A DNA stretch of 64,000 nt from Paracoccaceae bacterium (GTDB taxonomy: Bacteria > Pseudomonadota > Alphaproteobacteria > Rhodobacterales > Rhodobacteraceae), in contig JAFGTV010000038.1 of assembly GCA_016938875.1 (NCBI GenBank), forward strand, positions 157,770 through 221,769, read 5' to 3'. Below the pieces are notes generated by a model, which saw only the letters and a program-made list of their open reading frames with translations, was not told where the DNA came from and searched no databases. Shown here piece after piece: positions 45,309 to 52,813 of the stretch. The translations under genes were made by a program, and so were the position numbers. Within the stretch, counting starts at the first letter, position 1; each line of letters starts with the position of its first letter.

Positions 45309-47999
45309 GTGAGCCGTGCCATGGGCGACTTTCCAGGACGTATTCTGGACCATGGCCGGACCGCGGCGCGAGCCAGTGCGCTGGAAATCGACGGCGAATG
45401 TTGGAGTTATGGCGCCTTGCTGGCGGCGGTGGGGCGGATCGCACCCGCGCTGCCAGAGCCGCAGGCCGGCGCGGCGCAACCGGTAACGGCGGTGATGGTT
45501 CACCGCCACGCCTCCGCCTATATCGGCCTTTTGGCGGCACATCTGCGTGGCCATGCCTTCGTGCCGATCAATGTCGGCCATCCCGCCTCGCGCAGCGCCC
45601 GCGTGTTGCAGATGTCGGGCGCGAAACAGGTGATCTGCGGTGCGTTGGCGCGGGATCGGCTCGACTCGATCCTGGCCGTGGCGCCCGAGGTGGCCCAGCG
45701 GCTTGAGATCGTCGAGTGTGGCGAACGGTTGGTGGATTTTCCCGACACGGCGCTGCCCGGGGACCTGGGCGGCCCGGCACCGGACGCGCTGGCCTATATC
45801 ATGTTCACCTCTGGCAGCACGGGCGAGCCCAAGGGGGTGCCCGTCGGCCAGGACAACCTGTCGGCCTATCTGCACGCGGTTGACCAGGTGTTTCCGGCCG
45901 TGCCCGGCGACCGGTTTTCCCAGACCTTCGATCTGAATTTCGATCTTGGCATGCACGACATCTTCGTGGCCTTGACGCGCGGGGCCACACTGGTGGTGCC
46001 CTCGCATGCCGAGATGGGCGATATCGCCGCCTGGACGCGAAAGAAGCGGATCACCAACTGGTTCTCGGTGCCGACACTGGGGTATCAGGTCCGGCTTCAG
46101 AACGAGTTGAGCGCGGGCGCCTTTCCCGACCTGCGTTCGGTGCTGTTCTGCGGCGAGGTGCTTTCGGCGCAGCTGGCCCGCGACTGGCAGGCCGCAGCCC
46201 CGAACGCGATCGTGGAAAACTGGTACGGCCCGACCGAGGCCACGATTGCATGCGCGCGGCATGTCCTGTCGGCGCAGGACGCCGGCGGCGGGGCCGACGC
46301 GGTGCCGATCGGCCGACCCTTTCCCGGCATGACGATGCATGTGCTGGACGCGGCGGGCGCGCCCTGTGCTGCGGGAACCGTAGGCTCGCTTTACCTGTCC
46401 GGCCCGCAGCTGGCGCGCGGCTACCTGGATGATCCCGACAGGACGCGCAAAAGCTTTGTGTCGCTGCCCGACGGGACGCGGGCCTATCGCACGGGGGACC
46501 GGGCCGTGCTCGACAAGACCGGGATCACGCATTTTCTCGGGCGCGAGGATTCCCAGATCAAGCTGCGCGGCTACCGGATCGAACTGGGCGAGGTCGAGGG
46601 TGCGCTGCGCGACGCCAGCGGCGGGGGCAACGTGGTCGTGCTGCCCTGGCCGCCCGATGCGGCCGCCGTCGGCTCGCTGATCGGGGTGGTCGAGGGGGAG
46701 GGCGCCGATGCCGGCATCCGGCAGGCGTTGCAACGGAACCTGCCCGATTACATGGTGCCCGCGGAAATCCTGTCGCTGCCGCGGTTTCCCCGCAATGCCA
46801 GCGGCAAGGTGGACCGGCGCGCCCTGGCCGAGGACGTGGCGGCACACCTTCAGGCGGACAGGGTCGCGCTGCCCTCTGACGATCTGGAAAGGGCGTTGCT
46901 GGAGGCGGTGCTGACCGCCGCCCCGGCGATTTCGCGCCACCGGGTGCTGTCGGGGTCCAGCCTTTTGGCAATCGGCATGGATTCGCTGGCGTTCATCCAG
47001 CTTACCATGCTGCTGGAGGACCGCTTTGGGCTCATGCTCGACCAGGCCGAGGTCGTGCGCTTTTCGGAAATGAGCTTTGGCGCCATGGCCAGAGAGATCC
47101 GCGCCCGGCGTGATCAGCCAACGCGCACGCGCAAACGGACCGGCGCGCTGCGGCGGCTGTTGCGCGCCATCAAGGTGCCGCGCCGCAAGCTGAATGTCCG
47201 GCTGTTGCGCACCTTGCAATTCGTCGACCGCTTTCCCCGGGCCCTGGACGACGCATCCGCCCCACTGGTGATTGCGGTCGGGTCATCGGGTGTTTTCCGC
47301 GCCTTCTCGCCCGAGGTGGTCGAGCGTGAATTGGGCGACCGGGTGAGCGCGATCAATGCCGGGCTGCCCGCGGTGTCGCCGGACGGGCTGGTGACGATCT
47401 GCGCCTTTATCCGCGACGAATGCCGCAAGCGTGGGCTGCGGATACGGACCTGCCTGTGGGAACTCGACCCGATGCATATCAGCACCTCGCCCCCCGCCGG
47501 CGACGTTGACGTGACGCAGCGGCACATCGCGCGCGGCCTGCGTGGCGTGCGGCTGCCCGAAACCGCCTCGGAATTCGACTGGTCGCTGGACGAGCGCGGC
47601 GCGTGGCTGGCCGATCCCGACCGCCCGATCCAGCGTCGCCACCCCGACTGGGCGCGCGCGCGCGACATGGTGATCGCGCAGACCTATCGCGGCGCGCTGG
47701 AGATCGACCCGACCCGCCTGGCGGCCTGGAAGGAGGGCGCGCGCCTGCTTTCGCAGGTGAGTGACGAGATGGTGTGCTTTGTGCATCCCGCCGATCCCGA
47801 CATGCTGGCCGAGGTGCCGCAGGCGGTGGGCGAGGACAGGCTTGCAACCCTGCTCGACGCGGTGGCGCGCGACACGGGCCTTCGCGTGTTGCCCTGGCAG
47901 GGGTTCATGCTGCAATCGGACGATTTCATGGATATCAACCACGTGAACGCCGTGCGTGGCCGTGCGGCCCTGTCGGCCCAGTTGGCGCGGATGCTGTAA
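45309..47999 (+). CDS. Adenylation - carrier protein - SGNH-like tri-domain protein
   Basis: 896 residues. (a) NRPS/DltA-like adenylation domain, 1-about 510: core A3 YIMFTSGSTGEPKGVP (163-178), A4/A5 FDLNFDLGMHDIF and NWYGPTEATIA, A7 YRTGD, A8 KLRGYRIELGEVE (about 417-430), A10 NASGKVD with the catalytic Lys near 500. (b) Phosphopantetheine carrier domain, about 515-600, with Ser559 in GMDSLAFIQL. (c) C-terminal SGNH/DltD- or AlgX-like domain, about 655-896, with GSSG (658-661) as nucleophile block and DINH (Asp875, His878) near the end. No condensation or thioesterase domain. The start is GTG 45309 (alternative ATG 45321). It presumably activates an amino or hydroxy acid, loads it, and transfers it to a hydroxyl acceptor. 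Confidence 0.85.
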   Translation: MSRAMGDFPGRILDHGRTAARASALEIDGECWSYGALLAAVGRIAPALPEPQAGAAQPVTAVMVHRHASAYIGLLAAHLRGHAFVPINVGHPASRSARVLQMSGAKQVICGALARDRLDSILAVAPEVAQRLEIVECGERLVDFPDTALPGDLGGPAPDALAYIMFTSGSTGEPKGVPVGQDNLSAYLHAVDQVFPAVPGDRFSQTFDLNFDLGMHDIFVALTRGATLVVPSHAEMGDIAAWTRKKRITNWFSVPTLGYQVRLQNELSAGAFPDLRSVLFCGEVLSAQLARDWQAAAPNAIVENWYGPTEATIACARHVLSAQDAGGGADAVPIGRPFPGMTMHVLDAAGAPCAAGTVGSLYLSGPQLARGYLDDPDRTRKSFVSLPDGTRAYRTGDRAVLDKTGITHFLGREDSQIKLRGYRIELGEVEGALRDASGGGNVVVLPWPPDAAAVGSLIGVVEGEGADAGIRQALQRNLPDYMVPAEILSLPRFPRNASGKVDRRALAEDVAAHLQADRVALPSDDLERALLEAVLTAAPAISRHRVLSGSSLLAIGMDSLAFIQLTMLLEDRFGLMLDQAEVVRFSEMSFGAMAREIRARRDQPTRTRKRTGALRRLLRAIKVPRRKLNVRLLRTLQFVDRFPRALDDASAPLVIAVGSSGVFRAFSPEVVERELGDRVSAINAGLPAVSPDGLVTICAFIRDECRKRGLRIRTCLWELDPMHISTSPPAGDVDVTQRHIARGLRGVRLPETASEFDWSLDERGAWLADPDRPIQRRHPDWARARDMVIAQTYRGALEIDPTRLAAWKEGARLLSQVSDEMVCFVHPADPDMLAEVPQAVGEDRLATLLDAVARDTGLRVLPWQGFMLQSDDFMDINHVNAVRGRAALSAQLARML

Positions 48000-48151
48000 G
48001 CGCCGCATGGCGGGCGTCGCATCTTTCTGCACGACTTCGGCCCCTTGCCGCGCCAGTCGATCAGCCTGGGGCGACTTGGCCGGACTGCTGGGCGGCGGAT
48101 GAGGGGGGCAGGCCGGGCATGCGGCTGGGGCCCCGCACCGCCTGCGTTTTG

Positions 48152-48886
48152 CTATCGCGAGACCTGCATCGCCCCCCACAGCAGCGCCAGCAGCACCGGC
48201 TGGTGCAGCAGATAGACCATCAGGCTGTGCCGGCCCGGCCAGCCCAGGGCGTGGATCAGCCGCCCCTGGGTGCCGGGCGTGGCGCGCAGCCGGTCCCACA
48301 GGCCCGCCGAGGCCGCCAGTTTCGCCAGCGCCAGGCCCATCAGGAACGGCGCGAGCCAAGGGAACACCGGCTCGAAATCCACGCTGAAGCGGGGGGTGCG
48401 GGTCAGGCCCAGCCAGTCCAGCCAGGGCAGATCCAGCGCGCCGGGCCAGATGCGGGGAACCGTGAAAACCGCCACCGCGGCCAGGGCTGTCAGCGCCATG
48501 GGCAGCCGCAGAAAGGCCAGGCCGATCACGCTGGCCAGGGCGATCGCATGCAGGATGCCGAAATAGACGAAGGCGGTGGGGAAAACGACCCAGGTGGCCA
48601 CGGTGACCGCCGCCGCCGCCGCCCCGATCCGGGTCAGCCGCCGGCCAAAGGCCCGCCAGCGGATCGCCTGTCCATGGGCCAGATACAGGCTGACCCCCGA
48701 CAGCAACAGAAACCCGCCCGCCACGGTGATCGACAACAGCCGCAGGCCCCCGGTATGGGTGGCGCCCGGCGGCAGGAAGCCAAGGAATTCCAGGTCATAG
48801 CAAAAGTGAAACACCGCCATGCCGACCAGCGCCAGCGTGCGCGCCAGGTCCAGGGCCGCGATGCGGCCTTGGGGGGCGGGGGGCAC
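48152..48886 (-). CDS. DUF1624 membrane protein (heparan-alpha-glucosaminide N-acetyltransferase-like)
   Basis: 244 residues, about seven helices. RIAALDLARTLALVGMAVFHFCYDLEFLG is the DUF1624/HGSNAT-catalytic start with its conserved His and Asp, and GRHSLMVYLLHQPVLLALLW is the typical last helix. Members transfer acyl groups across membranes onto sugars. GTG start at 48886 is 2 nt after the SoxT-like stop, so it is translationally coupled to the sox regulatory operon. It is convergent with the carrier-SGNH gene, 152 nt away. Confidence 0.85.
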   Translation of the reverse strand: MPPAPQGRIAALDLARTLALVGMAVFHFCYDLEFLGFLPPGATHTGGLRLLSITVAGGFLLLSGVSLYLAHGQAIRWRAFGRRLTRIGAAAAAVTVATWVVFPTAFVYFGILHAIALASVIGLAFLRLPMALTALAAVAVFTVPRIWPGALDLPWLDWLGLTRTPRFSVDFEPVFPWLAPFLMGLALAKLAASAGLWDRLRATPGTQGRLIHALGWPGRHSLMVYLLHQPVLLALLWGAMQVSR

Positions 48887-48888
48887 GC

Positions 48889-49935
48889 TCAATCCGGCTG
48901 GAACCCGGCGATCAGCCGTTTCAGCCCGACATAGGCCCCCGCGCCGATCGCCGCCAGCGTCACCGGCGCGGAATAGGCCAACGTCGAAAAGGCCGTGGCC
49001 CCCTGGCCGACCGAGCAGCCCAGCGCGACCACGCCGCCGATCCCCATCAGTGCCGCGCCGCCGACCTGGCGGCCCAGCTCGCGCGGATCCTCGCAGGCCT
49101 CCCAGCGAAAGGTGCCCTTGCGCCACGATCCGATCCAGGCGCCCAGCAGCACCCCCATCACCGAGCCGACCGAGAAGGACAGCCCCCCCGCCGACGAGGT
49201 CATCAACCACATCAACGTACGCCCCAGCGGCGCGGTAAAGGTGTGCCCCTCGACCGTGACGGCGCCCAAGGTGGCGGTGTTCAGCACCGATGTGCCCCAC
49301 AGTGCCCCCGCGACCGACAGGCCCACCGCCACGCCCCAGCCGATCCGGCGCGGCTCTGCCCGGAACGGGGCATGGGCCAGCGCCCAAGCGAACAGGCCCG
49401 CCGCGATGATCAGTGCCGCCAGCAGCACCGGCACCCCGGTCAGGTCGTGGGCCAGATTGGCCAGACCCTGCATCCGGTCGGCCGGGATCTGCGGAAAGGC
49501 CCAGTCGCGCAACGGCGCCAGCGGCCCCGACAGGGTGACAAAGCCAAAGATCGAGATCACCACCACGATCACCAGCGAGCGCAGATCGCCCCCGCCGAAC
49601 CGCGCCAGCGCGCCAAAGCCGCAATTGCCCGCCAGCGCCATGCCATAGCCGAACAATCCGCCCCCCAGCACGCTGGCCAGCGGGTTCCATTGCAGCCCGT
49701 GATAGGCGGTTTTCATCAGGTCGATCTGTCCCGCCGCGGCCAGCAGATAGGTGGCCGCGATCCCGGTGCCCAGCACCACGCCCCACATCCGCAAGCGGCG
49801 CTGGTCGGCACCGTAGATCGCGCTTTCGAGGGCGCCCAGGGTGCAAAACTCGCCCAGTCGCGCGCCCAGGCCCAGCACACAGCCCGTCACAAGGCCAATC
49901 AGCGCAGCCCAGGCGCCAACCGGAATGATGTCCAT
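48889..49935 (-). CDS. soxT: SoxT-like YeeE/YedE family transporter
   Basis: 348 residues, about nine helices: a full-length YeeE/YedE protein with both Cys-containing halves, GNCGFGALARFGGGDLRSLVI (about 100-120) and ALGCSVGQGATAFSTLAYSAP (about 305-325). YeeE proteins conduct thiosulfate. soxT adjoins soxR in other Sox bacteria and is proposed to bring in a sulfur signal or substrate. It follows soxR by 35 nt. Confidence 0.88.
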   Translation of the reverse strand: MDIIPVGAWAALIGLVTGCVLGLGARLGEFCTLGALESAIYGADQRRLRMWGVVLGTGIAATYLLAAAGQIDLMKTAYHGLQWNPLASVLGGGLFGYGMALAGNCGFGALARFGGGDLRSLVIVVVISIFGFVTLSGPLAPLRDWAFPQIPADRMQGLANLAHDLTGVPVLLAALIIAAGLFAWALAHAPFRAEPRRIGWGVAVGLSVAGALWGTSVLNTATLGAVTVEGHTFTAPLGRTLMWLMTSSAGGLSFSVGSVMGVLLGAWIGSWRKGTFRWEACEDPRELGRQVGGAALMGIGGVVALGCSVGQGATAFSTLAYSAPVTLAAIGAGAYVGLKRLIAGFQPD

Positions 49936-49970
49936 TTCCCCTCCCGTCGCGGATGCGGCGCCGCTACGCT

Positions 49971-50360
49971 TCAGCCTGCCTTGCCGCCCGCCAATGGCGG
50001 CGGGTTCTGGGCATTGCAGAACATGTCATACATCAGATCCAGCATCCGCCGCGCCCGTTCATCGGACAGGGAATAATAGATCGCCTTGCCTTCGCGGCGA
50101 TGGGACACCAGCCCCTCCAGCCGCAGCCGGGCCAATTGCTGGCTGACCGCCGCCTGGCGCGAGGACAGCAGCGTTTCCAGTTCGGTCACGGTCTTTTCGC
50201 CGGTCGACAGGTGGCACAGGATCATCAGCCGCCCCTCATGCGAGAGCGCCTTGAGAAAGCCCGAGGCCGTCTCTGCGTGGTTCACCATGTCCTCGGCTGG
50301 CACGCCCTCGTCGTGGAGCGGCTGGCCGGGGACATGGGGATGGGATGCGTCTGCTGCCAT
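49971..50360 (-). CDS. soxR: SoxR/SqrR-type ArsR repressor of sulfur oxidation
   Basis: 129 residues, ArsR winged helix: LSHEGRLMILCHLSTGEKTVTELETLLSSRQAAVSQQLARLRLEGLVSHRREGKAIYYSL. Cys49 and Cys115 are 66 residues apart, exactly as Cys41 and Cys107 in SqrR, the pair that forms a polysulfide bridge and releases DNA. The extended N-terminus (about 25 residues) is disordered. In Paracoccus SoxR binds the soxS-soxV and soxW-soxX gaps; matching candidate sites occur in both gaps here. Confidence 0.93.
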   Translation of the reverse strand: MAADASHPHVPGQPLHDEGVPAEDMVNHAETASGFLKALSHEGRLMILCHLSTGEKTVTELETLLSSRQAAVSQQLARLRLEGLVSHRREGKAIYYSLSDERARRMLDLMYDMFCNAQNPPPLAGGKAG

Positions 50361-50375
50361 GATCCTGTTCCGGGG

Positions 50376-50870
50376 TCAGAACCCCATGTCATCCTCTATC
50401 GCCGCGATGCCCGCGCGGGCGCACAGATCGTCCAGGTCGGGGCTGGGCGCGCCGGACACGCCGATCCCGCCGACCAGCGCGCCGGCATGTTCGATCGGCA
50501 CGCCACCGCCCAACGCCAGCGGCTGGTCCAGGTCGCGAATGCCCGAATACAGCGTGCCCGGCGCGGTCAAATCGCCCAGGGCCAGCGTGTCGGTGCGGAA
50601 ACTGGCCGCGGTCCAGGCCTTGCGGCGGGCGGTTTCCTCGACATGGGCGCCGGCATAGCGGTCGCGCACGAACGATTGCATGGTGCCAAAGCGGTCCACC
50701 ACCGCCACGCCCACCTGATAGCCCTCGTCGTGGCAATGATCCATCGCGGCGACGGCGGCCTTGACCGCCAGTTCGGGTTTCAGCGCCTTGAACTCGACAA
50801 AGGCATCTTGCGCCTGCGCTGTCGCCCCCGTGACGATCAGTGCCGCGGCCATCGCTGTCTGTTTCATCAT
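50376..50870 (-). CDS. Exported GlcG/HbpS-family (DUF336) heme-binding-like protein
   Basis: 164 residues with a Sec signal (MMKQTAMAAALIVTGATAQAQDA). The domain reads GYQVGVAVVDRFGTMQSFVRDRYAGAHVEETARRKAWTAASF...GGVPIEHAGALVGGIGVSGA, the DUF336 core including its conserved Lys/Thr and GG.P motifs. HbpS-type proteins bind heme and sense redox stress. Start ATGATG at 50870 overlaps the soxS stop. Insertion between soxS and soxR suggests a periplasmic heme or sulfur-related role. Confidence 0.88.
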   Translation of the reverse strand: MMKQTAMAAALIVTGATAQAQDAFVEFKALKPELAVKAAVAAMDHCHDEGYQVGVAVVDRFGTMQSFVRDRYAGAHVEETARRKAWTAASFRTDTLALGDLTAPGTLYSGIRDLDQPLALGGGVPIEHAGALVGGIGVSGAPSPDLDDLCARAGIAAIEDDMGF

Positions 50871-51262
50871 CCTTCCGGCCCTCCCTTGCCGTCGTCCGTC
50901 CATTCGGGTTGCGATTTCAGCATGTTGCCGATCAGCCCCCAAAAGAAGTCCTCGCCCGGATATCCCTCCAGCCGGTCGATCTCGACGCCGTCGCGCAACA
51001 GCACGAAGGTCGGCGTGAACTGCGGCTTGCTGCGCAGCGTGATATCGTCGGGCAGTTTTGCCAGCAGGTCGATTTTGCGCAGCGGCGCCACCTCTCCCTC
51101 GGTGGTTTTCGGATAGATCGGCCCGATCTCGTTGTCCCACATGATGCAATAGGCACAGCCCGCCCGCTCGAACATGGCCAGCACCAGATCCGCCCGCGCC
51201 GCACCCGCAAGCGCGACCACGCCGATCCCGGCGTAAAGCAATGCCGTAAATACTCGTTTCAT
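50867..51262 (-). CDS. soxS: SoxS periplasmic thioredoxin
   Basis: 131 residues: signal MKRVFTALLYAGIGVVALAGAARA, then a thioredoxin-like fold with the redox pair Cys36/Cys39 in ERAGCAYCIMWDNEIGPIYPKT. In Paracoccus SoxS is required for full Sox activity and reactivates the SoxYZ carrier thiol. It receives electrons from SoxV. It is divergent from soxV across a 67-nt gap that holds a candidate SoxR site. Confidence 0.93.
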   Translation of the reverse strand: MKRVFTALLYAGIGVVALAGAARADLVLAMFERAGCAYCIMWDNEIGPIYPKTTEGEVAPLRKIDLLAKLPDDITLRSKPQFTPTFVLLRDGVEIDRLEGYPGEDFFWGLIGNMLKSQPEWTDDGKGGPEG

Positions 51263-51286
51263 TGAGGACTGTCCCGTTACATAGAA

Positions 51287-51308
51287 AAATCGTAATTTGT
51301 TTTTGCAT
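51287..51308. promoter_or_regulatory. Candidate SoxR operator, soxS-soxV gap
   Basis: The 22-mer from AAATCGTAATTTGT to TTGCAT matches 17 of 22 positions of the site at 52732-52753. It lies 22 nt before soxV and 25 nt before soxS. The surrounding DNA is AT-rich. These two gaps are the SoxR-binding regions known in Paracoccus pantotrophus. Confidence 0.6.
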
Positions 51309-51329
51309 CCACGGCAAGGGAGGGCCTCG

Positions 51330-52067
51330 ATGCTTGAGATTTCCTATGGCGGCGCGGCACTGGCGGGCATCTTGTCCTTTCTGTCGCCGTGTATCCTGCC
51401 GATGGTGCCGTTCTACTTGTGCTACATGGCCGGCATCTCGATGAACGAGCTGCGCTCGGAAGAGCAGATCCCGGCGGGCGCGGTGCGCCGCCTGGTGATC
51501 TCGGCGGTGTTCTTTGCGCTGGGCGTCACCTCGATCTTCGTGTTGCTGGGGATGGGGGCGACCGCGCTGGGGCAGGGGTTCCGCGAGTGGAAAGAGGCGC
51601 TGTCCTATGTGGCGGCGGGGATCCTGTTCCTGTTCGGCCTGCATTTCCTGGGGGTTGTGCGCATCCCGTTCCTGTATCGCGAGGCGCGCATCGAATCCAA
51701 AGCAGAGCCGACCACGATCCTGGGGGCCTACATGATGGGGCTGGCCTTCGGCTTTGGCTGGACGCCCTGTGTGGGCCCGGCGCTGGCGGCGATCCTGATG
51801 GTGGCCTCGGGGATGGGCGACATCACCCGCGGAGCGCTGCTGCTGTTGGTCTACGGGATGGCGATGACGTTGCCCTTCGTGATCGCGGCGGCCTTTGCCA
51901 AGCCGTTTCTGCGCTGGATGCAGCGCAACCGCAAATACCTGGGCCATGTGGAAAAGGTCATGGGCGCGATGCTGATCCTGTTCGCGGTGCTGATCGCGAC
52001 CAATTCGGTCAGCTACATCGCCCAGTTCATGATCGACCACATGCCTTGGTTCTCGAAAATCGGATGA
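51330..52067 (+). CDS. soxV: SoxV, CcdA/DsbD-type membrane thiol reductant carrier
   Basis: 245 residues, six helices. Redox Cys21 is in FLSPCILPMVPFYLCYMAG and Cys147 in FGWTPCVGPALAA, the CcdA pair. It carries reducing equivalents from cytoplasmic thioredoxin to periplasmic SoxS/SoxW. ATG at 51330 follows AAGGGAGGG. First gene of the plus-strand sox operon. Confidence 0.96.
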   Translation: MLEISYGGAALAGILSFLSPCILPMVPFYLCYMAGISMNELRSEEQIPAGAVRRLVISAVFFALGVTSIFVLLGMGATALGQGFREWKEALSYVAAGILFLFGLHFLGVVRIPFLYREARIESKAEPTTILGAYMMGLAFGFGWTPCVGPALAAILMVASGMGDITRGALLLLVYGMAMTLPFVIAAAFAKPFLRWMQRNRKYLGHVEKVMGAMLILFAVLIATNSVSYIAQFMIDHMPWFSKIG

Positions 52068-52087
52068 CGACAACAGGGAGGATAGAC

Positions 52088-52651
52088 ATGAGACTGACTT
52101 CGCTTCTGGCCGCCGGTTTCCTGGCGCTTGGCACCCCGGTGCTGGCCTCGCCGATGGGCGACGACGGCCTGCACAAGCCGACATGGCTGCGCGACACCTT
52201 CAAGGACATGTCCGAGGACCTGGCCGAGGCCAATGCCGAGGGCAAGCGCATGCTGGTGATCTGGGAACAGCGCGGCTGCATCTACTGCAAGAAGATGCAC
52301 GAGGAGGTGTTCCCCGATTCGCGAATCGATGCGCTGATTCGCGACAACTACTTCGTGGTGCAGATGAACCTGTTCGGCGATGTCGAGGTGACCGATTTCG
52401 ACGGCACCGTGCTGACCGAAAAGGACATGGCCCGGCGCTGGGGCATCGTGTTCACCCCGACGATGATGTTCATGCCCGAAACGGTTCCCGAGGAGGGCAC
52501 CGCCGCCCAGGCCGCCGTCGCCACGATGCCGGGCGCCTTTGGCAAGGGGACCACGCGGGCCTTGCTGCAATGGGTGCTGGAGAAGGGGTATGAGGGCGAC
52601 GAGCATTTCCAGAAATACGTCGCGCGCACCCTGGCCGCCGACGCTGACTGA
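52088..52651 (+). CDS. soxW: SoxW periplasmic thioredoxin
   Basis: 187 residues: signal MRLTSLLAAGFLALGTPVLA, then a thioredoxin domain with Cys64/Cys67 in EQRGCIYCKKMHEEVF and cis-Pro in IVFTPTMMF. SoxW is reduced by SoxV. ATG at 52088, 20 nt after soxV, follows GGGAGG. It precedes the second candidate SoxR site. Confidence 0.94.
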   Translation: MRLTSLLAAGFLALGTPVLASPMGDDGLHKPTWLRDTFKDMSEDLAEANAEGKRMLVIWEQRGCIYCKKMHEEVFPDSRIDALIRDNYFVVQMNLFGDVEVTDFDGTVLTEKDMARRWGIVFTPTMMFMPETVPEEGTAAQAAVATMPGAFGKGTTRALLQWVLEKGYEGDEHFQKYVARTLAADAD

Positions 52652-52731
52652 CAGGCAATGTCCCCTCGCGGGCCGGGTCGGGAGGGCCGGTTCGTGGGGG
52701 GGCGGGGATGACGGTCCACCAAGGTATGCAG

Positions 52732-52753
52732 AAAATTATATTTGTTGTTGCAT
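52732..52753. promoter_or_regulatory. Candidate SoxR operator, soxW-soxX gap
   Basis: AAAATTATATTTGTTG followed by TTGCAT, sharing ATTTGTT-N-TTGCAT and further bases with 51287-51308. A TATGCA/TTGCAT inverted repeat frames the AT-rich core. It lies about 60 nt before soxX and is distinct from the GC-rich context. Confidence 0.6.
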
Positions 52754-52813
52754 GCCGTGGTGCACCTCCGCTACGTTCTGACGCAGGGATAGACACTGGG
52801 AGGAGTCTTGAAG

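Noticed and set aside
45222-47219. A 665-codon minus-strand frame opposite the adenylation protein
   Set aside because: No domains; antisense to a gene with complete motifs.
43191-47999. Recent horizontal transfer of the sulfotransferase/adenylation block
   Set aside because: GC content and codon style look like the neighbours by eye; no boundary repeats were seen. A computed composition profile would be needed.
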